Assembly (NCBI RefSeq): GCF_000346465.2
Contig: NC_034013.1
Span: 4,757,791-4,821,790, forward strand
Length of the DNA stretch: 64,000 bases
Direction: 5' to 3'
DNA from: Prunus persica
Taxonomy: Eukaryota > Streptophyta > Magnoliopsida > Rosales > Rosaceae
Shown: positions 1 through 10,740 of the stretch, in pieces
Numbering within the stretch: position 1 is the first letter of the stretch
Layout of the letters: the number at the start of each line of letters is the position of its first letter
Notes under the pieces: model-generated
The model's input: only the letters and a program-made list of their open reading frames with translations
Database searches by the model: none
Told to the model about the DNA's origin: nothing
Position numbers and translations under genes: made by a program

Positions 1-10
1 TGCAATTTAG

Positions 11-1704
11 CATGTGATCCTTGATTATCTTGCCAGCAAGACAATTTGTTCTGATGATTTGGTAGTGGTGTCCCCTGATGTTGGGGGAGTTGCAAGAGCA
101 CGTGCTTTTGCAAAAAAATTATCTGATGCACCTTTAGCCATTGTTGACAAAAGACGTCAAGGACACAATATTGCTGAGGTAATTTCTGCAGCAACGGCCT
201 GCTTTAATCTTTGTATGTCTTATAATGCTTCATATGCAACATTATACTTGATGAAGGGATATAATAAACTGTGGTCATTCTGGCTGAAATGTTTAAATCC
301 CATCAACTGACATGAATTTTTTTGGTCATAAATCACGTCATGTGTCCCATGTCTCTGTCATCGTTCTAAGTTTTTATTTATCCTCTTAAAACTAGTTTTT
401 TTGGGACATTACAAAATGTTAGGACAATATACAGGTGCATAATGGCACGGCTGTCAATGTTGTAGCTCATTACTGTAACTAACCAATAAACTGCCAGTGA
501 GCAAGGAATTGTTGCATCTCTAATTTTTCACCTGTGTAGGTGATGAACTTGATTGGCGATGTAAAAGGAAAAGTTGCAGTTATGGTGGATGATATGATCG
601 ACACTGCTGGTGAGTCAAGTGATCTTGATGTCAATTTCACATCGCATATTTGTCCTTGCACATAAATTTCAAACAAATAAAAATGAAATATAGAGGAAGA
701 AAAAGACAAAGAAAATTGAATTTAAATAAATAACCAAATAAAAGGATATAAAAAGTCAAATTGAACTTATGCTTTTTATATATGATTCATTACTGTCCTT
801 GTTTAGGTTAAATAAATTTCAATGGCTAAAGCCTTTAATCCTCTTTTGTCATTACCTTTTTATACCAGCTAACATTTATGGTCCATTTTTGAAGTTTTTG
901 TGTGATTCTTTTGGGGGAATGACCATGCATATGTGAACTTCTCCTGTCCATCCATGTCTCCAGTTAGATTTAAATGTTGCAGCTGATATGTGATATGATT
1001 TCCCTGAGATTATTCTCGTGGTCAGATTGACGTGTGCTTACCTCTCTTGAACCAGCTCGCATGTGATATATCATATTGCTGGCAGTTTTCAATTCCTTTT
1101 CTAAATGAGTTGCATGTTGTAGGGACAATTTCAAAAGGTGCAGCTCTATTGCATCAAGAAGGGGCAAGGGAAGTCTATGCATGCTGTACTCATGCTGTGT
1201 TTAGGTATCAACTTCCTTTGAAGCGTTTCATCTTCTTCGTTTATTTGAGTAGATGCATGTCATGGCTCTTTGCTGTTTTTACTTCTATCCAGAGATAACC
1301 TTCATCTTTTAGTTTGACTGCTAGAACTTCAAATATTTTGACTATTTTTATGTTTCCCTTTCTAAGTTGATAAATTTCTTGTAAGTCTAAGCTGCCTGTT
1401 ACTGATCAAAGTTCCAACTCTAGATGCACAAGATCTTCTGCAAACAAGAACTGCTAGAACTTCAAATCTTTTGACTTATTTTCTGTTTCCTTTTTTTTGA
1501 CTCTTGTTGCTTTTTCTTCACAGCCCTCCTGCAATTGAAAGGTTGTCAAATGGCCTGTTTCAAGAGGTGATTGTAACGAACACAATTCCTGTTGCGGAGA
1601 AGAATTACTTTCCCCAGTTGACTGTGCTTTCAGTTGCAAACCTGTTGGGTGAAACTATTTGGCGTGTTCATGATGATACTTCTGTGAGTAGCATATTTCA
1701 GTGA
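11..1704 (+). CDS. PRS: Ribose-phosphate pyrophosphokinase (PRPP synthetase), 3' part of gene
   Basis: The enzyme makes phosphoribosyl pyrophosphate from ribose 5-phosphate and ATP, the precursor for purines, pyrimidines, NAD, His and Trp. Four exons can be placed: 11-178, 540-609, 1123-1204 and 1524-1704. All borders are GT..AG and the frame is kept across junctions, giving 167 codons including the TGA stop. Exon 1 encodes the conserved segment [20 protein letters not shown]. Exons 2-3 encode the phosphoribosyl-binding signature [12 protein letters not shown], with its last Gly codon split by the intron. Exon 4 has TNTIP and ends SVSSIFQ, as class I plant enzymes end. Upstream exons (N-terminal half and any transit peptide) lie outside the window. 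No frameshift or stop is seen, so this is probably a working host gene. Which plant isoform it is cannot be told from this part. Confidence 0.95.
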
Positions 1705-2303
1705 AACCAGATAAGGATGATAGGCAATGCCAATCGCTTCCTTCAAAATCTATATCATAGCACATTGATTTCCCCATCCAATCTTCAATTTTTATTGGTT
1801 CTCTATAGATCATTTTTGTGCTTTCTTTTGAAATATATATAAAATATATTTATCTTTTTTTTTATAGAAGAAAAAAAAAACCTTGTTCAATGAGCTTATG
1901 GCATTAGAGAAAGATTGTGGAAGTTCTACAAGTTAGGTTTGATGTAAAATTCCAGATTTATCGTAACACCCCAAAACTGGGTTACATAACAGGGAACATA
2001 AAATGTATGGTATGGGACCTCCAACTTGATTTGGTCATGCCAACTCAACCACTTCACCAGGTTACCTACTTGGGTGCCTATTCCCTTGGAGATGCTCTTA
2101 CAGTTCGCCCACAAATTGATATCTCAAATAAGAAACAAAACCTTACATAAACTTATACTGAAAGAACAAACAAACACAACACAACACAACACATTTGCTA
2201 AGAAAAACAAACACAAACACAAACACGACCAAAAACATAAAGTACACTGCAACAGAAAGAGGGATGAGCTAGCTTGGATTCTTTGACCCCTTAAAAAAGA
2301 AAA
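1705..2303. other. Gene-free spacer after PRS
   Basis: AT-rich 3' flank of the PRS gene with A/T runs and short aacac repeats near 2170-2225. No coding similarity or structured element was recognised. It probably holds the PRS 3' UTR and polyadenylation region, but no precise site can be assigned. Confidence 0.4.
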
Positions 2304-4218
2304 TCAAACCCCGCAATAGTCCTCGACGGAATAATCAGTTCCAATGGTGGAGTAATTTGCTTGATAATATTGAACATATTCCAAGAAGTGCACTGGCTTA
2401 TATTGGATTGGGTGGTCCTTGTTGATAAGCTCGTTGGGTATTTGTAGGGACGGTTGCGGTTCGGTAACCGTGAATTTTTGCCCAAACCGCAAACCGACCG
2501 ACTATTTGCTGTATTGTGATTTTTGAAATCGCAAAAAAAGTCGGTTACCGTAAATTAGCGGTTTAAAACCGCAAGTTCTTTTTGTGTCATAAAAATCCAA
2601 TCTTCCACATTTTTAGGCATAATTTTGATGCTTCTTTTGAAGCCTTTTGAGTTCAAGCATTCTTTAACTCAAAAATATAAATTCACAACCTCAACTTCTC
2701 AAGCATATATAAATTCACAACCTCCTCAACTTCTCAATCATTCCAATTCCAAATCCTTTAAAGTTACAAATCAAAAGGAAAATGCAATGCAAAATGAATT
2801 AAAGTAACAACCAAAAGGAAAAATCCAATTCAAAGTTAATTAAAATTACAAACTAAAAGGAAAATGCAATGCACCAATGTTACAAACTCAAGTGTTGGTG
2901 GTGGTGAGTGGATTTGAAGGATCCCGTTGTGTTATTTGAGCACCAATGCTATCTACAAAATGCAATTTTTTTAAATAAAAAAAAATAGTCGCGGTTTGCG
3001 GTAACCACAAGTTTTGAAAATCAAATACCGCAACCACAACCGCAAATGCTGTTCTGTTTCCCACGATTGCGGTTCCATTGCAGTAAATTGTCAGTTGATT
3101 TTTGTAATTTTTCGGTCTAAAATGCCACCCCTAGGTGTTTGTATCACCCCTTCCTGGAAAGAAAATAGCCCCAACGAGTATCTGACCTCATTTTCCTTCA
3201 AAGTCGCTCTATGTTTACAAGAGCTTATTCTGCCATTGCTCCAAACCTAGGCCAACCAAAGAATGCAGACATCCTATCTGATATCTTTATTCATCTTGTA
3301 ATATACAGCATAGATAGTTGATCACTGAAAAATTCTTGCCAGTATGTATTGATTGAAATATCAAACTACCAAAAGTTTAAGTTTAAGTTAGGCTCATGTT
3401 TCACTCCCCTCCTTTAACTACACTTGATGCTTCACTTTACTCCTAAAGCTTAATTTGTCTCACTCTGTCTCATCCGGTCATAACGATATGAGTTTATAAA
3501 TATAAAACCTCATTTACATATTTACTTATTTGGAATGGGGAAAGTTATGAACATGAGAGAGAAGAAATGAGTATGAAATCAACTACTCCCCACCTAAAAC
3601 TTAATTTCTCGTTTTTAAAGCATTGACTTACAAATTTTAATGTGTTAATAAACGCTTGAGAATTCACGAATTTGACTGGTTTCCATACTCATATATTAGT
3701 AAAAGCAAGGGAGGTAGTGGAATAATTTCCATACTCATATATTAGTAAAGGGGAAGTCCGGAATGAGAATAATTCCAATACCCCTTCCATGTAAGTAAAC
3801 ATGAGATAGCTGAGTTTGTTGTCGGGCTGTTATGAAAGAATTGGTTATATAGTACTGATGAACATATATATGATATGTATGTATGTATCATGTATATGTA
3901 TATCCATGAAAAAGCAAGATCAATGAAATGGTGTGACATACCTGAAATCCATCACCAGCTAGGAACAGGCAGGATGAAGGCAAAGGATCAAAACCTATCC
4001 ACTCATTATCCTTTGTGTTTATCTACAGACCCTTGACATGATTTTGATGCAGTATGGTGGTATTAGTCTTGTCTTTATATTTTGTAAATCGAAGATTGGA
4101 AACAGTCGATTGAGTGTGATCGTCATGGTACTTCTCTATGCCATAGTTTTCAAATACCATTCTTGTCACAACTTGATCTAGTTCTTCCATCACTTTTGCA
4201 TACAGATCAACACTCTCA
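2304..4218 (-). pseudogene. AOP-like 2-oxoglutarate/Fe(II) dioxygenase, copy A (broken)
   Basis: Minus-strand remains of exon 2 (3942-4218) and exon 3 (3134-3246 plus 2304-2444), related to copy C at 52118-53537. Exon 2 keeps its acceptor (ctag) and donor (gtatgt). It has lost 15 codons spanning the iron-binding His of the HxD motif: KYK joins directly to DKT. It also has TAG in place of the Glu codon after HQNHVKGL. Exon 3 still encodes VWSNGRISSCKHRATLKENE with the distal His and the 2OG-binding RYS. It is then split by a 689-bp hAT-like insertion before resuming at LQIPNELINKDHP and ending EDYCGV. No exon 1 is found upstream. Intron 2 (3247-3941) is AT-rich and contains a short direct repeat near 3680-3760. 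Three independent lesions make it a clear pseudogene. Confidence 0.88.
2445..3133. mobile_element. hAT-like non-autonomous transposon in exon 3 of AOP copy A
   Basis: The ends read tagggacggttgcgg on the left and, on the complementary strand, taggggtggcatt on the right, the TAGGG-type terminus of plant hAT elements. An 8-bp target duplication, one base imperfect, flanks it: ggtatttg at 2437-2444 and ggtgtttg at 3134-3141. Removing the element and one repeat joins VIQTP to the following PNEL of the dioxygenase. Subterminal blocks rich in gcggtt/aaccgc occur in both orientations near each end. No transposase ORF. Confidence 0.75.
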
Positions 4219-4604
4219 CTAGCCAATGAAGAACCAATAGTGTAAAAAGGTGAATCAATAAAATTATTATTAGGTCACAACTTGTAGCAAGTCCATAACA
4301 TGTCAATAACGAAAGCGTAGGATGATTTATCTGTGTTATCACATGTTAGTGCAAATCCGTAAGAGAAAACATCAAAAATATAATTAGATAACATTTAAAC
4401 AGTTTAAAATGAACAATCCAAGAACATAATCCTGATATCGGCAATACTTATTTCTTTGGACAAGTATTCATCGTCACTGAAAAAAAAGTAAAAGTTGAGG
4501 AACTACAATAACCATTTTTGTAATTTAATGACCAAAATAGGTCACAAATTCAGCCATTATTGCTCCAAAATATCATAAATATTCGTGATGCAGCAGGAGC
4601 CCGT
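4219..4604. other. AT-rich spacer, nothing recognised
   Basis: Sequence 5' of AOP copy A exon 2. The expected exon 1 is absent, and no repeat structure or coding potential was seen before the snoRNA promoter. Confidence 0.4.
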
Positions 4605-4720
4605 TTTCAAAGCCCATACAAAACATTTCACTTTCATCCTGGTTACCCTATCCAGTCCAGCCGACGTTTCAGCCCATATTCAATAAGAAACTAGGGTTTC
4701 TCTCGTAGTGCCTATAAATT
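4605..4720 (+). promoter_or_regulatory. Promoter of snoRNA cluster: two Site II motifs, telo-box, TATA box
   Basis: Two Site II-type elements (agccca, i.e. TGGGCT on the other strand) lie at 4611-4616 and 4671-4676. A telo-box (ctagggttt, reverse of AAACCCTAG) is at 4691-4699, and a TATA box (tataaat) at 4713-4719. Site II plus telo-box is the known promoter grammar of plant ribosomal-protein and snoRNA genes. The expected start of transcription is about 4745, roughly 95 bases before the first snoRNA. Confidence 0.72.
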
Positions 4721-4839
4721 GCCTCTTCTGCATCCACCTCCTCTCAACTCCAAGCCCCTCTCACCTCTTGCTACAGAAGCAGCCTCCACTCCCTCCCCTA
4801 TGAGTCTTTCTGTGTTTTGTATCAAAATCCACTGTAATT

Positions 4840-4930
4840 GATAGCTTTGATGAAACTCCTTGTGTCCAGAGTCGGAGCTCTTGAGCACCTTCTATGACGG
4901 TCACAAACCTCTAAGAAGTTCTGAGCTGTC
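4840..4930 (+). ncRNA. Box C/D snoRNA 1 (predicted U61-like 18S methylation guide)
   Basis: A 6-bp terminal stem (gatagc with gctgtc, one U-G pair) encloses box C (TGATGA, 4848-4853) and box D (CTGA, 4921-4924). A C'-like tatgacg is at 4893-4899. The 11 bases at 4908-4918 (cctctaagaag), two bases before box D, are complementary to 18S rRNA CUUCUUAGAGG. The box D+5 rule then puts 2'-O-methylation on the second U of that segment's CUU. The human guide for this segment is U61, hence the tentative name. The rRNA match is recalled, not computed. No ORF overlaps it. Confidence 0.72.
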
Positions 4931-5012
4931 TCCTTCTCCCAGCCTTTTCTATGTTCTCTCTTTTGTTGTTGTAATTTTCATGTTTTAGCCAAAAAAAATT
5001 GTTGTGAACAGA

Positions 5013-5108
5013 AGAAAGCGAGGTGACGATAGAAATTCATGTCTGTCAATCCACTGACTGTAACAGTGTGATGTTACTGTGAATCCCGACAGGTTCTGAT
5101 CGCTTTCT
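5013..5108 (+). ncRNA. Box C/D snoRNA 2 (predicted 18S methylation guide)
   Basis: A perfect 9-bp terminal stem (agaaagcga at 5013-5021 with tcgctttct at 5100-5108) encloses box C (GTGACGA, 5023-5029, one change from RTGATGA). D' (CTGA) is at 5054-5057, C' (GTGATGT) at 5068-5074 and D (CTGA) at 5096-5099. Twelve bases before D' (gtctgtcaatcc, 5041-5052) are complementary to 18S rRNA GGAUUGACAGAC. The D'+5 rule predicts methylation of the first U in that segment. The guide next to box D (gaatcccgacaggtt) has no target I recognise. It lies 82 bases after snoRNA 1 on the same strand, so the two are probably processed from one precursor. Confidence 0.75.
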
Positions 5109-6318
5109 CACTTCTAATTTCATTCACTCTCACACACACTGTTTTGAATTGGATCGTGTGCTAAATTCTTGATAATTCTGGATTATTTGATGTTTTTATT
5201 TGTTTGGGCAGTTGATGATCCTCATTGATATTAATGGGTAATTTGCATCTGAAACATTCATTGATGTTTTATCTATCACCTTGGAGAACTGATGCCCTTG
5301 TTCTTTTTTTTTTTTTTTTTTTTTTTTTGGGTTCTTCTTTTAAAAAGAATTTTATTGTTTGGTAAAAGCCTACAAAGATATGCTAATATTATAAAAATTG
5401 AGTGACCCAAATTACCTCACTTTTTAACAGTGTATACTTGCCAATAAGAGGTGAGATATTGCCTTGCTTTTAATCTCACTGCTTGGAATGTGACAATGGT
5501 GGGGTGTGCTAATTTTGGTTGTCTTGCTAGATTGTCTTTCTAAGTGAAAGGTCAAATAGGAAGGCATCTCAGATTTGTCTTGCCACAACAAATTGTTGTC
5601 TCTCTAAATTGTTGAGGTTGGAAGCAAGACATTGTTTGTCCCATCTCTTTGTTAAGACAAGTTACATTGTTAATTAGTCTGATATTTTGGAATTCACTTG
5701 GTTTTAAAATTAATAAAGAAGACTTTCATCTTTATTTCAAGGTCAAATGATCTAAAAACCCTTTACAATGAAGAGTGACTTAATCTCATTTGAACTAGAA
5801 ATTAGTCTTGAATATGTAAATTGGACGATAATAATGAAACTTTGCCACCCCATGTATACGAATAGCATCACAAAATTTAGATCCACACAACAGAATAGCA
5901 TTTTTGGGCTCGAGTGGTTTGTGTGTAGGTTCCACAATCCATTATTAAGGCATTTATATATATATTTTTAGGAATTGTGGAGATGAGGGGTTGTGGCTCA
6001 ATTTTTTGGGGATTGGGGATGGTCTTGTAGGTAAGTCCGTCTTTTTATTGGGTGAGCAAATCTAGTTGTCTTTTCATATCAACTTTGGTCAGGTAAAAGA
6101 AATTCATAATTGCATTCTGCTATACGGTAAACAACAAATCAAAGATAAACTAGATTACGTGGAGGAATCATTAGGTGTAATAATATTCATATAAGAAACT
6201 CGGTTCTTTATCTTCAAATATGATGCAAAGTGTTATTTTTAGTGATAGAAATCTTTCAAATATGAAAAATTGGTCATCTTCAAATATGGATCTCCATTGG
6301 GTTATTAGATTAGCTTTA
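5109..6318. other. Gene-free spacer after the snoRNA cluster
   Basis: AT-rich DNA with a poly-T run at about 5304-5328. Short ORFs around 5750-5970 overlap on opposite strands and show no protein family features. Nothing else was recognised. Confidence 0.4.
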
Positions 6319-8594
6319 AGACCTTCTCCAACTCATGAGGGGTTAAACTCAAATTTTATCCTTTCAAAAAGTAAAGTGACTATTTGAGTTTTGTTCGGAT
6401 TCAAATTGTTTTTTCTTTCAACTTTGCGTACTCAAATTTGAGTTCGCAACTTTATTAAAATGTTTAAGAATTGTTTAAATTTAATTTTTTGTTTTAGGGA
6501 AACTTTTCTTCATTAATGTTATTAAATAAGGTCATCATTTATTTTTTTGAATAATTTGACTTTAAAAAAATTGAAATTTCATAAATTTAATTTTATTTCA
6601 AAAGTAAGCACACAACATAAAAAAAAGCACACAGCGTGAAAAAAACACATAAAATTGAAATTCCATAAATGTTTTTGGTGGATTAATTGAGAAGTGGGTG
6701 AGTTAATATAGAGTTTGAAGTGAGTTTTGGGATTCTATTTGATTTGGATTAATTTAAAATATTATTTTAACCGTTGGATTTAAATTTCATCTGTTAGCCT
6801 TTTTTTTTTATCGTTAAAATACCTTAGATTTAATCTATATCCTTAATTTAAATTATGTGTATATAAATAATAAATAAAAAAGGCAGCAATTTATATATAT
6901 ATTGTTATAAAATAACATGGAATATATGCGGATATTGAGCTGCACGTAAAATAGATGAGACACAGTTTTTAACGAGGTTCGGCTATGCCTACGTCCTCGG
7001 AGAGCAGCAGCAGTAACCTTTCACTATAAAATGATATGGCTACAACTTTAGTGTTTACAACATATGTGGCTCACTGAATTTTCTCTCTAGGAGAATTTCT
7101 CTCTGCTTTCTCTTCTCTTTTCTTTTTCTTCTTTTTTTTCTCTGATGGTGGTCTTATTTATAGGCTGAAATAATCACTATTCACTATTCACCCGTGGCAG
7201 ACAAACTCTATCAAAGTCTCTAAATGAATAGTTCACCCGTGACAGACAAACTGTACCAAAGTCTCCAAATGAATAGTAATGAATAGTTAGTAGGCTCCAC
7301 ATCAAGACTTTTACAACACTCCCCCTTGGAGACCACATGTCCCTAGATTGGTTGCCTCATTAAAACCTTGCTTGGAAAAACCCAGTGGGAAAATCTAAGC
7401 GACAACTCCTCAAGCAATCAAGTTGGAGCATGCAAAATCAGGGGGAGCATTCAAGGGGAGTGTTGTAAAAGTCTTGGTGTGAAGCCCACTAACTATTCAT
7501 TACTATTCATTTGGAGACTTTGGTAGAGTTTGTCTGTCACGGGTGAACTATTCATTACTATTTATTTGGAGACTTTGGTAGAGTTTGTCTGTTACGGGTG
7601 AATAGTGAATAGTGATTATTTCAGCCTATATTCAAATGTTGCTGTTGGAAGTTATATGTATATAAAAAAAAAGGCTGCAATTTTTCAAATGTTGTCGTTG
7701 GATTCCAACGGCAACTACACAAGAGTGTGACACATTGCCTAGGAAAAGGAGACAAAAGCAGCAGCAATTTGGCGGTAGGGCTAACGTTAGTTTTTCTCAC
7801 ATTTGGTATATTTTCAAAGGTGGGTTTTACGAAAATTTTTGAGTCCAGGCAATAATTGGATTGGTATTTGGATCCAAATTTGAGTTTTTCAAAATTTTGG
7901 TCCCTTCATTTTCTTGGGTTGGGAGAGGTTTTGAGTCCAAATACCAGTCTAAGTATTGTTTGGACTCAAAAATTTTTGTGGAGTCTCCTTACATCTAAAA
8001 TAGACAACATGTGAAGAGATTCTGATGTGAGCTCAAGTCCCAGATTTGCTGCTGCTTTTGTCTTCTTCTCCCCGCCACGTGTCGCTCAATTGTGTAGTTC
8101 CTATTAGAATCGGATGACAACATTTGACTAAGTTGCTTTTTTTTGTTTTTGTTTTTTGGGGGTATATACATATAACTTAAATCAATGATTTACATTAAAT
8201 CTAAAGCTATTTTCACGATTAAAAAAAAATTCCAACGGTTAAAATAATACTTTTTAATTAATCTAGATCAAATTCAATTCTAAAACTCACTCCAAACTCT
8301 ATAAATACCTATCTATTTCTCAAATAATATTATGTTGTGTGTTTTCTTCTGGAATAAAATTATATGTGTGGAATTTTAATTTTTTTATGTCAAAATGTTC
8401 AAAAAATTAATTATGAAGTTATTTAAAAAGATTGAATGAAGAAAAGTTATCTAAAAAAAATTATTTAAAGTTGTGGACTTAAAATTTAAGTCTGGAGGTT
8501 TGGGAGAAGAAACGATTTGAGTCCGGTCAAAACTCAAATAGTTACTTTTTGAAGGGGGAAAATTTGGGTTTAGCCTCTCTCAGGTTGGAGAAGG
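6319..8594. mobile_element. Large foldback (inverted-repeat) element
   Basis: The left end (ccttctccaactcatgagg, 6322 on) and the complement of the right end (ccttctccaacctgag, up to 8594) match. Both arms can then be followed for more than 500 bp: aaaaagta-actatttgagtttt, cttttcttcatt, ttttaaccgttgga and tagatttaat recur in inverted order. This is the form of a long-TIR non-autonomous DNA element. The centre is occupied by a second insertion (6903-7630) and a further inverted segment (about 7680-8130). No transposase and no certain target duplication. Confidence 0.6.
6903..7630. mobile_element. Inverted LTR pair joined tail to tail
   Basis: A minus-oriented LTR (6903-7318, tgttataaaa...tttacaaca) is followed by a polypurine-tract complement (ctcccccttgg). 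About 140 bases of 3' internal sequence follow, then a plus-oriented polypurine tract (aaggggag) and a truncated plus-oriented LTR (7461-7630). Both LTRs share text with the LTRs of the element at 11444-18098 (tgaatagtgaatagtgatta, ctataaataag). The two LTRs face outward around a shared 3' end, which is not a normal provirus layout. No coding capacity. Confidence 0.65.
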
Positions 8595-8597
8595 CCT

Positions 8598-9246
8598 AAG
8601 GTCATCTTCAACTCATGATGCCAAACCCAAAATATACCAAATTATAGTCCAAATTCTCTATTAATCCAAGAAAATAACGGGGCTAAAATTGGGGAAAATT
8701 CAAACTTGGGGTCAAAAGGTAGTCCATCTATTGTCTGGACGTAAAAAATTTCAGTGGAATCTATTTGCTGCTGATGTAGGCATGTGCAATGAAATTAAAA
8801 TGTGGCTTGCGATACAGTGGTTGTTGGCTGCTTAACGCATATAGAGTGCCAAGTGTCGCATTGTAGTGATGTTACTATTGGAATCCAACGACAACAATTC
8901 AAACTTCGTTTTATTTTTTATTTAGTAACTTAAATCAATAATTTAGATTAAATCTAAGCTGTTATATTTCAATGGCAACATCACTACAAGGCGACACTTG
9001 GCATGCTACCTGCATCCGGTAGCCAAAAACCACTGCAGCGCGAGCCTCATTTTGATTCCCTTACACATGCCTATGTCAACAAGAAGTGAGTCCTATTGAA
9101 ATTTTTTTTTAAGTCTAGGCAATAGTTGGATTGTTATTTGGCCATAAGTTTGGGTTTTTCCAAATTTTGGCCCCTTTATTTTCTTGAGTTAGGAGAGAAT
9201 TTGAGATATTTTGGGTTTAGCCTCATGGGTTGGAGATGGCTTAAGA
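8598..9246. mobile_element. MITE with near full-length inverted repeat
   Basis: The left end (taaggtcatcttcaactcat) and the complement of the right end (taagccatctccaacccat) match. The arms pair further through ccaaacccaaaatat, gtgccaagtgtcgc/gcgacacttggcatgc and ttagattaaatctaagc near the centre. The whole element should fold into one long hairpin of about 320-bp arms, typical of a small non-autonomous DNA transposon. It abuts the larger foldback element on its left. Confidence 0.6.
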
Positions 9247-9412
9247 GCACATCCAATGGTGTATTCCATGGAAAAGAACTTGGAAACTTGGTTCTTATTT
9301 TATGTATGGATATTTAATTTTTAATGTGTGGTTTTTGATGATTTGCTTTGGCATTGTGTTTTGTAGCTTTACTTAGCATTTAATTTGGTATGAGAAAGAA
9401 AACATATAAACA
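9247..9412. other. Short spacer between MITE clusters
   Basis: AT-rich sequence with no recognised content. Confidence 0.3.
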
Positions 9413-9556
9413 CTAATGGTCTGTTTGGTATCCAATTTTATAAAATTAAAAATAGATTTTAAGTCCAAAGCCATAAAAACTCATTGCTATTTTTAAAAAC
9501 TCAAACTCAAAAAAAACTAAAAAACATCCCCATTATTAAAAACAAAAAAAGTGAGG

Positions 9557-10351
9557 TGGTTATAAAAGTAATAATTAGAGTATGAAAAGTACCACTGAAT
9601 ATTGTGAGTACATCTGATGAAACTCTTCTAAAATATAGCTCTCACACTCTCAAATTTCTTTCTCTATTTTTCTCTTTGGATCGGTGTGTTCTACAATTGA
9701 ATGAGCAAGCCTATTTATAGGCAAAGTGGATGGCTTCCCGCGGACTTCATTACCTAACATCATCATTAAGCTTTTGACTATTATTTTCTTCTTTTTCTTT
9801 ATGTGGACTCCACTACTTTCTTTACAACACTCCCCCTTAGAAACCACATGTCCCTAGGGTTTTTCCCATTGAGTTTTCCTTGCAAGGTTTTAACGAGGCA
9901 ACATGAGTGCATTTAACATTACCTTTATGTCCCAAATAAAGTTGTACTTTTTTTTTCCTTCACTTAGATTTTTTCCACTGGGTTTTTCCAAGCAAGATTT
10001 TAATTAGGCAACCAATCTAGGGACATGTGGTCTTCAAGGGGGAGTGTTGTAAAGAAAGTGTTGGAGACTACATAAAGAAAAGAAGAAAATAATAGTCAAA
10101 AGCTTAATGATGATGTTGGATAATGAAGTTCATGGGAAGCCATCCAATTTACCTATAAATAGGCTTGCTCATTTAGTTGTAAAATACACCGATCCAAAGA
10201 GAAAATAGATTGAGAAATTTGAGAGTGTGAGTTATATCTTAGAAGAGTTTTATTAGAGGGAGAAAGTTCTGTCAGTGTAAAAACCACAAGATCAAATACG
10301 ATTCTACTCCTAATATTCAGTGATACTTTCATACTCTGATTATTACTTTTA
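9557..10351. mobile_element. Second inverted LTR pair, different family
   Basis: A minus-oriented LTR (9557-9829, ending tttacaaca) is followed by ctccccctta, a shared 3' internal stretch (9830-10044) and caagggggag. A plus-oriented LTR of the same family then begins at 10045 with tgttgtaaag. The plus LTR is interrupted at 10351 and its last bases (taaca) lie at 18728-18732, beyond the next insertion. The LTRs share cctataaataggcttgctca and gaaatttgagagtgtgag in opposite orientation. This is the same tail-to-tail layout as 6903-7630 but with another LTR sequence. Confidence 0.62.
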
Positions 10352-10681
10352 GGCTTATTTATTGTAGTACCCCCTGAAACTTTCGTCAAATCTCACTTTA
10401 TCATCCGAAAGTTAAAATGGCCCACTTAACCTCCTTAACCAAGGTTTGGTGTTCTAGTTTATCCCCTACCATTATCTCCATTAATAACATCGTTAATTTT
10501 AATGACGTGGCATGACTAGTTTAGTCTTTTACCACAAGTGATGATGTGTCAAATAAAGGCCCCATTTTTTCTGCTTAAGTAGACTAAAATATTAACAAAA
10601 AATAATTAAATAATGTAATTACTTGTTAATAGAAAAATAAATCAAAAATGGAAAAAAATAAATATTAAAAGTATCTCTTCG

Positions 10682-10687
<6 letters not shown>

Positions 10688-10737
<50 letters not shown>
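10688..10737. repeat. (CT)n microsatellite
   Basis: About 50 bases of uninterrupted CT followed by C-rich, proline-codon-like low-complexity text to about 11050. Not coding. Confidence 0.9.
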
Positions 10738-10740
<3 letters not shown>

